Assembly (NCBI GenBank): GCA_963932145.1
Contig: CAWVQA010000102.1
Location: forward strand, 1 to 64,000
DNA from: Acanthosepion lycidas
Lineage: Eukaryota > Mollusca > Cephalopoda > Sepiida > Sepiidae
DNA: 64,000 bases
Direction: 5' to 3'
Shown: in pieces, positions 39,032 to 51,493 of the stretch
Numbering within the stretch: the stretch's first letter is position 1
How the letters are laid out: each line of letters opens with the position of its first letter
Notes under the pieces: model-generated
What the model was told of the DNA's origin: nothing
Seen by the model: the letters and a program-made list of their open reading frames with translations, nothing else
Database searches by the model: none
Made by a program: the position numbers and the translations under genes

Positions 39032-41939
39032 CTAGCGTTAAAAAAGTAGTGAAAAAAGCTAGATTTTGCATGTAAATCGCTATGTAATTAAAAGTTGTGT
39101 AAAACATAAAATCTTAAATATAACTTTGTCAAAACTTCTGAAACTAGTTAAAATCAATAAGTTTTGATTGATTTCATATCGATTTTCAATAATTTCATTG
39201 TTTTTCTAATGTTTTCAAACAGTTATTGATATTTACAATCTAGCGTTGAAAAAGTAGTGAAAAAAGCTAGATTTTGCATGTAAATCGCTATGTAATTAAA
39301 AGTTGTGTAAAACATAAAATCTTAAATATAACTTTGTCAAAACTTCTGAAACTAGTTAAAATCAATAAGTTTTGATTGATTTCATATCGATTTTCAATAA
39401 TTTCATTGTTTTTCTAATGTTTTCAAAGTGTTATTGATATTTACAAACTAGCGTTAAAAAGTAGTCAAAACAGCTAGATTTTGCATGTAAATCGCTATGT
39501 AATTAAAAGTTGTGTAAAACATAAAATCTTAAATATAACTTTGTCAAAACATCTGAAACTAGTTAAAATCAATAAGTTTTGATTGATTTCATATCGATTT
39601 TCAATAATTTCATTGTTTTTCTAATGTTTTCAAAGAGTTATTGATATTTACAATCTAGCGTTGAAAAAGTAGTGAAAAAAGCAAGATTTTGCATGTAAAT
39701 CGCTATGTAATTAAAAGTTGTGTAAAACATAAAATCTTAAATAAAAGTTTGTCAAAACTTCTGAAACTAGTTAAAATCAATAAGTTTTGATTGATTTCAT
39801 ATCGATTTTCAATAATTTCATTGTTTTTCTAATGTTTTCAAATAGTTATTGATATTTACAAACTAGCGTTGAAAAAGTAGTGAAAAAAGCTAGATTTTGC
39901 ATGTAAATCGCTATGTAATTAAAAGTTGTGTAAAACTTAAAATCTTAAATAAAAGTTTGTCAAAACTTCTGAAACTAGTTAAAATCAATAAGTTTTGATT
40001 GATTTCATATCGATTTTCAATAATTTCATTGTTTTTCTAATGTTTTCAAACAGTTATTGATATTTACAAACTAGCGTTGAAAAAGTAGTGAAAAAAGCTA
40101 GATTTTGCATGTAAATCGCTATGTAATTAAAAGTTGTGTAAAACATAAAATCTTAAATATAACTTTGTCAAAACTTCTGAAACTAGTTAAAATCAATAAG
40201 TTTTGATTGATTTCATATCGATTTTCAATAATTTCATTGTTTTTCTAATGTTTTCAAAGAGTTATTGATATTTACAATCTAGCGTTAAAAAGTAGTCAAA
40301 ACAGCTAGATTTTGCATGTAAATCGCTATGTAATTAAAAGTTGGGTAAAACATAAAATCTTAAATATAACTTAGTCAAAACTTCTGAAACTGGTTAAAAT
40401 CAATAAGTTTTGATTGATTTCATACCGATTTTCAATAATTTCATTGTTTTTCTAATGTTTTCAATGTGTTATTGATATTTACAATCTAGCGTTGAAAAAG
40501 TAGTGAAAAAAGCTAGATTTTGCATGTAAATCGCTATGTAATTAAAAGTTGTGTAAAACATAAAATCTTAAATATAACATTGTCAAAACTTCTGAAACTA
40601 GTTAAAATCAATAAGTTTTGATTGATTTCATATCGATTTTCAATAATTTCATTGTTTTTCTAATGTTTTCAAACAGTTATTGATATTTACAATCTAGCGT
40701 TGAAAAAGTAGTGAAAAAAGCTAGATTTTGCATGTAAATCGCTATGTAATTAAAAGTTGTGTAAAACATAAAATCTTAAATATAACTTTGTCAAAACTTC
40801 TGAAACTAGTTAAAATCAATAAGTTTTGATTGATTTCATATCGATTTTCAATAATTTCATTGTTTTTCTAATGTTTTCAAAGTGTTATTGATATTTACAA
40901 ACTAGCGTTAAAAAGTAGTCAAAACAGCTAGATTTTGCATGTAAATCGCTATGTAATTAAAAGTTGTGTAAAACATAAAATCTTAAATATAACTTTGTCA
41001 AAACATCTGAAACTAGTTAAAATCAATAAGTTTTGATTGATTTCATATCGATTTTCAATAATTTCATTGTTTTTCTAATGTTTTCAAAGAGTTATTGATA
41101 TTTACAATCTAGCGTTGAAAAAGTAGTGAAAAAAGCAAGATTTTGCATGTAAATCACTATGTAATTAAAAGTTGTGTAAAACATAAAATCTTAAATAAAA
41201 GTTTGTCAAAACTTCTGAAACTAGTTAAAATCAATAAGTTTTGATTGATTTCATATCGATTTTCAATAATTTCATTGTTTTTCTAATGTTTTCAAATAGT
41301 TATTGATATTTACAAACTAGCGTTGAAAAAGTAGTGAAAAAAGCTAGATTTTGCATGTAAATCGCTATGTAATTAAAAGTTGTGTAAAACTTAAAATCTT
41401 AAATAAAAGTTTGTCAAAACTTCTGAAACTAGTTAAAATCAATAAGTTTTGATTGATTTCATATCGATTTTCAATAATTTCATTGTTTTTCTAATGTTTT
41501 CAAACAGTTATTGATATTTACAAACTAGCGTTGAAAAAGTAGTGAAAAAAGCTAGATTTTGCATGTAAATCGCTATGTAATTAAAAGTTGTGTAAAACAT
41601 AAAATCTTAAATATAACTTTGTCAAAACTTCTGAAACTAGTTAAAATCAATAAGTTTTGATTGATTTCATATCGATTTTCAATAATTTCATTGTTTTTCT
41701 AATGTTTTCAAAGAGTTATTGATATTTACAATCTAGCGTTAAAAAGTAGTCAAAACAGCTAGATTTTGCATGTAAATCGCTATGTAATTAAAAGTTGGGT
41801 AAAACATAAAATCTTAAATATAACTTAGTCAAAACTTCTGAAACTGGTTAAAATCAATAAGTTTTGATTGATTTCATACCGATTTTCAATAATTTCATTG
41901 TTTTTCTAATGTTTTCAATGTGTTATTGATATTTACAAT
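39032..41939 (+). repeat. Seven-monomer HOR (1,454 bp), two copies
   Basis: Copies are 39032-40485 and 40486-41939. ACATCTG (39551, 41005), AACTTAAAATC (39937, 41391), CAAATAG tails, and CTGGTT (40390, 41844) are each 1,454 bp apart. Unit order: B; B ending CAAAGTG; type A with ACATCTG; GCAAG ending CAAATAG; B with the ACTTAAAAT change; B ending CAAAGAG; register monomer ending CAATGTG. Differences seen: GTTAAAAAAG versus GTTGAAAAAG and ACTTTG versus ACATTG in the first monomer, and AATCACTATG near 41155 in the second copy only. Parts of this unit occur at 3.8-6.1 kb. Confidence 0.82.
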
Positions 41940-43601
41940 CTAGCGTTGAAAAAGTAGTGAAAAAAGCTAGATTTTGCATGTAAATCGCTATGTAATTAAA
42001 AGTTGTGTAAAACATAAAATCTTAAATATAACATTGTCAAAACTTCTGAAACTAGTTAAAATCAATAAGTTTTGATTGATTTCATATCGATTTTCAATAA
42101 TTTCATTGTTTTTCTAATGTTTTCAAACAGTTATTGATATTTACAAACTATCGTTGAAAAAGTAGTGAAAAAAGCTAGATTTTGCATGTAAATCCCTATG
42201 TAATTAAAAGTTGTGTAAAACATAAAATCTTAAATATAACTTTGTCAAAACTTCTGAAACTAGTTAAAATCAATAAGTTTTGATTGATTTCATATCGATT
42301 TTCAATAATTTCATTGTTTTTCTAATGTTTTCAAACAGTTATTGATATTTACAAACTAGCGTTGAAAAAGTAGTGAAAAAAGCAAGATTTTGCATGTAAA
42401 TCGCTATGTAATTAAAAGTTGTGTAAAACATAAAATCTTAAATATAACTTTGTCAAAACTTCTGAAACTAGTTAAAATCAATAAGTTTTGATTGATTTCA
42501 TATCGATTTTCAATAATTTCATTGTTTTTCTAATGTTTTCAAAGAGTTATTGATATTTACAATCTAGCGTTAAAAAGTAGTCAAAACAGCTAGATTTTGC
42601 ATGTAAATCGCTATGTAATTAAAAGTTGGGTAAAACATAAAATCTTAAATATAACTTAGTCAAAACTTCTGAAACTGGTTAAAATCAATAAGTTTTGATT
42701 GATTTCATACCGATTTTCAATAATTTCATTGTTTTTCTAATGTTTTCAATGTGTTATTGATATTTACAATCTAGCGTTGAAAAAGTAGTGAAAAAAGCTA
42801 GATTTTGCATGTAAATCGCTATGTAATTAAAAGTTGTGTAAAACATAAAATCTTAAATAAAACTTTGTCAAAACTTATGAAACTAGTTAAAATCAATAAG
42901 TTTTGATTGATTTCATATCGATTTTCAATAATTTCATTGTTTTTCTAATGTTTTCAAAAAGTTATTGATATTTACAAACTAGCGTTGAAAAAGTAGTGAA
43001 AAAAGCTAGATTTTGCATGTAAATCGCTATGTAATTAAAAGTTGTGTAAAACATAAAATCTTAAATATAACTTTGTCAAAACTTCTGAAACTAGTTAAAA
43101 TCAATAAGTTTTGATTGATTTCATATCGATTTTCAATAATTTCATTGTTTTTCTAATGTTTTCAAACAGTTATTGATATTTACAAACTAGCGTTGAAAAA
43201 GTAGTGAAAAAAGCAAGATTTTGCATGTAAATCGCTATGTAATTAAAAGTTGTGTAAAACATAAAATCTTAAATATAACTTTGTCAAAACTTCTGAAACT
43301 AGTTAAAATCAATAAGTTTTGATTGATTTCATATCGATTTTCAATAATTTCATTGTTTTTCTAATGTTTTCAAAGAGTTATTGATATTTACAATCTTGCG
43401 TTAAAAAGTAGTCAAAACAGCTAGATTTTGCATGTAAATCGCTATGTAATTAAAAGTTGGGTAAAACATAAAATCTTAAATATAACTTAGTCAAAACTTC
43501 TGAAACTGGTTAAAATCAATAAGTTTTGATTGATTTCATACCGATTTTCAATAATTTCATTGTTTTTCTAATGTTTTCAATGTGTTATTGATATTTACAA
43601 T
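41940..43601 (+). repeat. Four-monomer HOR (831 bp), two copies
   Basis: Copies are 41940-42770 and 42771-43601, with CTGGTT 831 bp apart (41844, 42675, 43506) and CAATGTG tails at each unit end. The last two monomers (GCAAG ending CAAAGAG; register) are the same. The first two differ: ACATTG then TCCC in copy 1, and AAATAAAAC/CTTATG then a plain B in copy 2. Both four-monomer sets are subsets of the five-monomer unit at 5.8-7.9 kb. Loss of different single monomers from a 5-mer ancestor is the simplest explanation. Confidence 0.75.
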
Positions 43602-46300
43602 CTAGCGTTGAAAAAGTAGTGAAAAAAGCTAGATTTTGCATGTAAATCGCTATGTAATTAAAAGTTGTGTAAAACATAAAATCTTAAATAAAACTTTGTC
43701 AAAACTTATGAAACTAGTTAAAATCAATAAGTTTTGATTGATTTCATATCGATTTTCAATAATTTCATTGTTTTTCTAATGTTTTCAAAAAGTTATTGAT
43801 ATTTACAAACTAGCGTTGAAAAAGTAGTGAAAAAAGCTAGATTTTGCATGTAAATCGCTATGTAATTAAAAGTTGTGTAAAACATAAAATCTTAAATATA
43901 ACTTTGTCAAAACTTCTGAAACTAGTTAAAATCAATAAGTTTTGATTGATTTCATATCGATTTTCAATAATTTCATTGGTTTTCTAATGTTTTCAAAGTG
44001 TTATTGATATTTACAAACTAGCGTTAAAAAGTAGTCAAAACAGCTAGATTTTGCATGTAAATCGCTATGTAATTAAAAGTTGTGTAAAACATAAAATCTT
44101 AAATATAACTTTGTCAAAACTTCTGAAACTAGTTAAAATCAATAAGTTTTGATTGATTTCATATCGATTTTCAATAATTTCATTGTTTTTCTAATGTTTT
44201 CAAACAGTTATTGATATTTACAAACTAGCGTTGAAAAAGTAGTGAAAAAAGCTAGATTTTGCATGTAAATCGCTATGTAATTAAAAGTTGTGTAAAACAT
44301 AAAATCTTAAATATAACTTTGTCAAAACTTCTGAAACTAGTTAAAATCAATAAGTTTTGATTGATTTCATATCGATTTTCAATAATTTCATTGGTTTTCT
44401 AATGTTTTCAAACAGTTATTGATATTTACAAACTAGCGTTGAAAAAGTAGTGAAAAAAGCAAGATTTTGCATGTAAATCGCTATGTAATTAAAAGTTGTG
44501 TAAAACATAAAATCTTAAATATAACTTTGTCAAAACTTCTGAAACAAGTTAAAATCAATAAGTTTTGATTGATTTCATATCGATTTTCAATAATTTCATT
44601 GTTTTTCTAATGTTTTCAAACAGTTATTGATATTTACAAACTAGCGTTGAAAAAGTAGTGAAAAAAGCTAGATTTTGCATGTAAATCGCTATGTAATTAA
44701 AAGTTGTGTAAAACATAAAATCTTAAATATAACTTTGTCAAAACTTCTGAAACTAGTAAAAATCAATAAGTTTTGATTGATTTCATATCGATTTTCAATA
44801 ATTTCATTGGTTTTCTAATGTTTTCAAACAGTTATTGATATTTACATTCTAGCGTTGAAAAAGTAGTGAAAAAAGCTAGATTTTGCATGTAAATCGCTAT
44901 GTAATTAAAAGTTGTGTAAAACATAAAATCTTAAATAAAAGTTTGAGAAAACTTCTGAAACTAGTTAAAATCAATAAGTTTTGATTGATTTCATATCGAT
45001 TTTCAATAATTTCATTGTTTTTCTAATGTTTTCAAAAAGTTATTTATATTTACAAACTAGCGTTAAAAAGTAGTGAAAACAGCTAGATTTTGCATGTAAA
45101 TCGCGATGTAATTAAAAGTTGTGTAAAACATAAAATCTTAAATATAACTTTGTCAAAACTTCTGAAACTAGTTAAAATCAATAAGTTTTGATTGATTTCA
45201 TATCGATTTTCAATAATTTCATTGGTTTTCTAATGTTTTCAAACAGTTATTGATATTTACAAACTAGCGTTGAAAAAGTAGTGAAAAAAGCAAGATTTTG
45301 CATGTAAATCGCTATGTAATTAAAAGTTGTGTAAAACATAAAATCTTAAATATAACTTTGTCAAAACTTCTGAAACAAGTTAAAATCAATAAGTTTTGAT
45401 TGATTTCATATCGATTTTCAATAATTTCATTGTTTTTCTAATGTTTTCAAACAGTTATTGATATTTACAAACTAGCGTTGAAAAAGTAGTGAAAAAAGCT
45501 AGATTTTGCATGTAAATCGCTATGTAATTAAAAGTTGTGTAAAACATAAAATCTTAAATATAACTTTGTCAAAACTTCTGAAACTAGTAAAAATCAATAA
45601 GTTTTGATTGATTTCATATCGATTTTCAATAATTTCATTGGTTTTCTAATGTTTTCAAACAGTTATTGATATTTACAAACTAGCGTTGAAAAAGTAGTGA
45701 AAAAAGCAAGATTTTGCATGTAAATCGCTATGTAATTAAAAGTTGTGTAAAACATAAAATCTTAAATATAACTTAGTCAAAACTTCTGAAACTAGTTAAA
45801 ATCAATAAGTTTTGATTGATTTCATATCGATTTTCAATAATTTCATTGTTTTTCTAATGTTTTCAAAGAGTTATTGATATTTACAAACTAGCGTTAAAAA
45901 GTAGTCAAAACAGCTTGATTTTGCATGTAAATCGCTATGTAATTAAAAGTTGGGTAAAACATAAAATCTTAAATATAACTTTATCAAAACTTCTGAAACT
46001 AGTTAAAATCAATAAGTTTTGATTGATTTCTTATCGATTTTCAATAATTTCATTGGTTTTCTAATGTTTTCAAACAGTTATTGATATTTACATTCTAGCG
46101 TTGAAAAAGTAGTGAAAAAAGCAAGATTTTGCATGTAAATCGCTATGTAATTAAAAGTTGTGTAAAACATAAAATCTTAAATAAAAGTTTGACAAAACTT
46201 CTGAAACTAGTTAAAATCAATAAGTTTTGATTGATTTCATATCGATTTTCAATAATTTCATTGTTTTTCTAATGTTTTCAAAAAGTTATTTATATTTACA
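43602..46300 (+). repeat. Four-monomer periodicity related to 8.7-9.5 kb
   Basis: GAAACAAGTT at 44545 and 45376 is 831 bp apart and also matches 9039 at 35,506 bp (171 monomers). Neighbouring TTGGTTTTC, CTAGTAAAAATC, CATTCTAG and TTGAGAAAAC markers follow the 16-mer order. From about 45450 to 45930 it matches the right edge of the window (63520-64000) at 18,070 bp, 87 monomers, including AGCTTGATT at 45912 and 63982. The segment is a mosaic of pieces known from elsewhere. Confidence 0.68.
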
Positions 46301-49300
46301 AACTAGCGTTAAAAAGTAGTGAAAACAGCTAGATTTTGCATGTAAATCGCTATGTAATTAAAAGTTGTGTAAAACATAAAATCTTAAATATAACTTTGTC
46401 AAAACTTCTGAAACTAGTTAAAATCAATAAGTTTTGATTGATTTCATATCGATTTTCAATAATTTCATTGTTTTTCTAATGTTTTCAAAGAGTTATTGAT
46501 ATTTACAATCTAGCGTTGAAAAAGTAGTGAAAAAAGCTAGATTTTGCATGTAATTCGCTATGTAATTAAAAGTTGTGTAAAACATAAAATCTTAAATATA
46601 ACTTTGTCAAAACTTCTGAAACTAGTTAAAATCAATAAGTTTTGATTGATTTCATATCGATTTTCAATAATTTCATTGTTTTTCTAATGTTTTCAAACAG
46701 TTTTTTGATATTTACAAACTAGCGTTGAAAAAGTAGTGAAAAAAGCTAGATTTTGCATGTAAATCGCTATGTTATTAAAAGTTGTGTAAAACATAAAATC
46801 TTAAATATAACTTTGTCAAAACTTCTGAAACTAGTTAAAATCAATAAGTTTTGATTGATTTCATATCGATTTTCAATAATTCCATTGTTTTTCTAATGTT
46901 TTCAAACAGTTATTGATATTTACACACTAGCGTTTAAAAAGTAGTGAAAAAAGCTAGATTTTGCATGTAAATCGCTATGTAATTAAAAGTTGTGTAAAAC
47001 ATAAAATCTTAAATAAAAGTTTGTCAAAACTTATGAAACTAGTTAAAATCAATAAGTTTTGATTGATTTCATATCGATTTTCAATAATTTCATTGTTTTT
47101 CTAATGTTTTCAAAAAGTTATTGATATTTACAAACTAGCGTTGAAAAAGTAGTGAAAAAAGCTAGATTTTGCATGTAAATCGCTATGTAATTAAAAGTTG
47201 TGTAAAACATAAAATCTTAAATATAACTTTGTCAAAACTTCTGAAACTAGTTAAAATCAATAAGTTTTGATTGATTTCATATCGATTTTCAATAATTTCA
47301 TTGTTTTTCTAATGTTTTCAAACAGTTATTGATATTTACAAACTAGCGTTGAAAAAGTAGTGAAAAAAGCTAGATTTTGCATGTAAATCGCTATGTAATT
47401 AAAAGTTGTGTAAAACATAAAATCTTAAATATAACTTTGTCAAAACTTCTGAAACTAGTTAAAATCAATAAGTTTTGATTGATTTCATATCGATTTTCAA
47501 TAATTTCATTGGTTTTCTAATGTTTTCAAACAGTTATTGATATTTACAAACTAGCGTTGAAAAAGTAGTGAAAAAAGCAAGATTTTGCATGTAAATCGCT
47601 ATGTAATTAAAAGTTGTGTAAAACATAAAATCTTAAATATAACTTTGTCAAAACTTCTGAAACTAGTTAAAATCAATAAGTTTTGATTGATTTCATATCG
47701 ATTTTCAATAATTTCATTGGTTTTCTAATGTTTTCAAACAGTTATTGATATTTACAATCTAGCGTTAAAAAGTAGTCAAAACAGCTAGATTTTGCATGTA
47801 ATCGCTATGTAATTAAAAGTTGGGTAAAACATAAAATCTTAAATATAACTTAGTCAAAACTTCTGAAACTGGATAAAATCAATAAGTTTTGATTGATTTC
47901 ATACCGATTTTCAATAATTTCATTGTTTTTCTAATGTTTTCAAAGAGTTATTTATATTTACAATCTAGCGTTAAAAAGTAGTGAAAAAAGCTAGATTTTG
48001 CATGTAAATCGCTATGTAATTAAAAGTTGTGTAAAACATAAAATCTTAAATAAAAGTTTGTCAAAACTTATGAAACTAGTTAAAATCAATAAGTTTTGAT
48101 TGATTTCATATCGATTTTCAATAATTTCATTGTTTTTCTAATGTTTTCAAAAAGTTATTGATATTTACAAACTAGCGTTGAAAAAGTAGTGAAAAAAGCT
48201 AGATTTTGCATGTAAATCGCTATGTAATTAAAAGTTGTGTAAAACATAAAATCTTAAATATAACTTTGTCAAAACTTCTGAAACTAGTTAAAATCAATAA
48301 GTTTTGATTGATTTCATATCGATTTTCAATAATTTCATTGTTTTTCTAATGTTTTCAAACAGTTATTGATATTTACAAACTAGCGTTGAAAAAGTAGTGA
48401 AAAAAGCTAGATTTTGCATGTAAATCGCTATGTTATTAAAAGTTGTGTAAAACATAAAATCTTAAATATAACTTTGTCAAAACTTCTGAAACTAGTTAAA
48501 ATCAATAAGTTTTGATTGATTTCATATCGATTTTCAATAATTTCATTGTTTTTCTAATGTTTTCAAACAGTTATTGATATTTACACACTAGCGTTTAAAA
48601 AGTAGTGAAAAAAGCTAGATTTTGCATGTAAATCGCTATGTAATTAAAAGTTGTGTAAAACATAAAATCTTAAATATAACTTTGTCAAAACTTCTGAAAC
48701 TAGTTAAAATCAATAAGTTTTGATTGATTTCATATCGATTTTCAATAATTTCATTGGTTTTCTAATGTTTTCAAAGTGTTATTGATATTTACAAACTAGC
48801 GTTAAAAAGTAGTCAAAACAGCTAGATTTTGCATGTAAAACGCTATGTAATTAAAAGTTGTGTAAAACATAAAATCTTAAATATAACTTTGTCAAAACTT
48901 CTGAAACTAGTTAAAATCAATAAGTTTTGATTGATTTCATATCGATTTTCAATAATTTCATTGTTTTTCTAATGTTTTCAAACAGTTATTGATATTTACA
49001 AACTAGCGTTGAAAAAGTAGTGAAAAAAGCTAGATTTTGCATGTAAATCGCTATGTAATTAAAAGTTGTGTAAAACATAAAATCTTAAATATAACTTTGT
49101 CAAAACTTCTGAAACTAGTAAAAATCAATAAGTTTTGATTGATTTCATATCGATTTTCAATAATTTCATTGGTTTTCTAATGTTTTCAAACAGTTATTGA
49201 TATTTACAAACTAGCGTTGAAAAAGTAGTGAAAAAAGCAAGATTTTGCATGTAAATCGCTATGTAATTAAAAGTTGTGTAAAACATAAAATCTTAAATAT

Positions 49301-49624
49301 AACTTTGTCAAAACTTCTGAAACTAGTTAAAATCAATAAGTTTTGATTGATTTCATATCGATTTTCAATAATTTCATTGTTTTTCTAATGTTTTCAAAGA
49401 GTTATTGATATTTACAATCTAGCGTTAAAAAGTAGTCAAAACAGCTAGATTTTGCATGTAAATCGCTATGTAATTAAAAGTTGGGTAAAACATAAAATCT
49501 TAAATATAACTTAGTCAAAACTTCTGAAACTAGTTAAAATCAATAAGTTTTGATTGATTTCATACCGATTTTCAATAATTTCATTGTTTTTCTAATGTTT
49601 TCAAGTGTTATTGATATTTACAAT
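46301..49624 (+). repeat. Mixed segment with an eight-monomer recurrence (1,661 bp)
   Basis: ACACTAGCGTTTAAAAAG recurs at about 46925 and 48586, eight monomers apart, each time after a monomer with GTTATTAAAAG. The insertion CAGTTTTTTGATA at 46699 is shared with 14931 and 33616. A register monomer at 47869 has CTGGAT. Single-base deletions are seen near 47800 (CATGTAATCGC) and 49603 (TTCAAGTGTT). No feature other than satellite is visible. Confidence 0.62.
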
Positions 49625-51493
49625 CTAGCGTTGAAAAAGTAGTGAAAAAAGCTAGATTTTGCATGTAAATCGCTATGTAATTAAAAGTTGTGTAAAACAT
49701 AAAATCTTAAATAAAAGTTTGTCAAAACTTATGAAACTAGTTAAAATCAATAAGTTTTGATTGATTTCATATCGATTTTCAATAATTTCATTGTTTTTCT
49801 AATGTTTTCAAAAAGTTATTGATATTTACAAACTAACGTTGAAAAAGTAGTGAAAAAAGCTAGATTTTGATGTAAATCGCTATGTAATTAAAAGTTGTGT
49901 AAAACATAAAATCTTAAATATAACTTTGTCAAAACTTCTGAAACTAGTTAAAATCAATAAGTTTTGATTGATTTCATATCGATTTTCAATAATTTCATTG
50001 GTTTTCTAATGTTTTCAAAGTGTTATTGATATTTACAAACTAGCGTTAAAAAGTAGTCAAAACAGCTACATTTTGCATGTAAATCGCTATGTAATTAAAA
50101 GTTGTGTAAAACATAAAATCTTAAATATAACTTTGTCAAAACTTCTGAAACTAGTTAAAATCAATAAGTTTTGATTGATTTCATATCGATTTTCAATAAT
50201 TTCATTGTTTTTCTAATGTTTTCAAACAGTTATTGATATTTACAAACTAGCGTTGAAAAAGTAGTGAAAAAAGCTAGATTTTGCATGTAAATCCCTATGT
50301 AATTAAAAGTTGTGTAAAACATAAAATCTTAAATATAACTTTGTCAAAACTTCTGAAACTAGTTAAAATCAATAAGTTTTGATTGATTTCATATCGATTT
50401 TCAATAATTTCATTGTTTTTCTAATGTTTTCAAACAGTTATTGATATTTACAAACTAGCGTTGAAAAAGTAGTGAAAAAAGCAAGATTTTGCATGTAAAT
50501 CGCTATGTAATTTAAAGTTGTGTAAAACATAAAATCTTAAATATAACTTTGTCAAAACTTCTGAAACTAGTTAAAATCAATAAGTTTTGATTGATTTCAT
50601 ATCGATTTTCAATAATTTCATTGTTTTTCTAATGTTTTCAAAGAGTTATTGATATTTACAATCTAGCGTTAAAAAGTAGTCAAAACAGCTAGATTTTGCA
50701 TGTAAATCGCTATGTAATTAAAAGTTGGGTAAAACATAAAATCTTAAATATAACTTAGTCAAAACTTCTGAAACTAGTTAAAATCAATAAATTTTGATTG
50801 ATTTCATATCGATTTTCAATAATTTCATTGTTTTTCTAATGTTTTCAAACAGTTATTGATATTTACAAACTAGCGTTGAAAAAGTAGTGAAAAAAGCTAG
50901 ATTTTGCATGTAAATCCTTATGTAATTAAAAGTTGTGTAAAACATAAAATCTTAAATATAACTTTGTCAAAACTTCTGAAACTAGTTAAAATCAATAAGT
51001 TTTGATTGATTTCATATCGATTTTCAATAATTTCATTGTTTTTCTAATGTTTTCAAACAGTTATTTATATTTACAAACTAGCGTTGAAAAAGTAGTGAAA
51101 AAAAGCAAGATTTTGCATGTAAATCGCTATGTAATTAAAAGTTATGTAAAACATAAAATCTTAAATATAACTTTGTCAAAACTTCTGAAACTAGTTAAAA
51201 TCAATAAGTTTTGATTGATTTCATATCGATTTTCAATAATTTCATTGTTTTTCTAATGTTTTCAAAGAGTTATTGATATTTACAATATAGCGTTAAAAAG
51301 TAGTCAAAACAGCTAGATTTTGCATTTAAATCGCTATGTAATTAAAAGTTGGGTAAAACATAAAATCTTAAATATAACTTAGTCAAAACTTCTGAAACTG
51401 GTTAAAATCAATAAGTTTTGATTGATTTCATACCGATTTTCAATAATTTCATTGTTTTTCTAATGTTTTCAAAGTGTTATTGATATTTACAAT
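49625..51493 (+). repeat. Nine-monomer unit next to the 6-mer HOR
   Basis: Nine monomers end in a register monomer, with CATACCG 1,868 bp after the previous one (49563 and 51431). The series includes TCCC, GCAAG, a GTTGGG/CTTAGTC monomer with CTAGTT, another B and GCAAG pair, then the register form. All six monomer kinds of the neighbouring 6-mer HOR can be picked out of it, so it resembles that unit with three extra monomers. It is rich in private changes (ACTAACG, GCTACATT, AATCCTTATG, GCATTTAAATC, GTTATG, one extra A near 51100), so it is an older or edge copy. Confidence 0.65.

Noticed and set aside
41155-41165. AATCACTATG as a functional variant
   Set aside because: It is a single private change in one monomer; a point mutation explains it.
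51002-51214. Open reading frame of 70 codons starting at TTG
   Set aside because: It lies wholly in satellite sequence and crosses a monomer boundary. It is open only because this monomer has one extra A near 51100 and other private changes. It is rich in I, K, N and F as expected of AT-rich noncoding DNA, has no ATG start and no recognisable domain.
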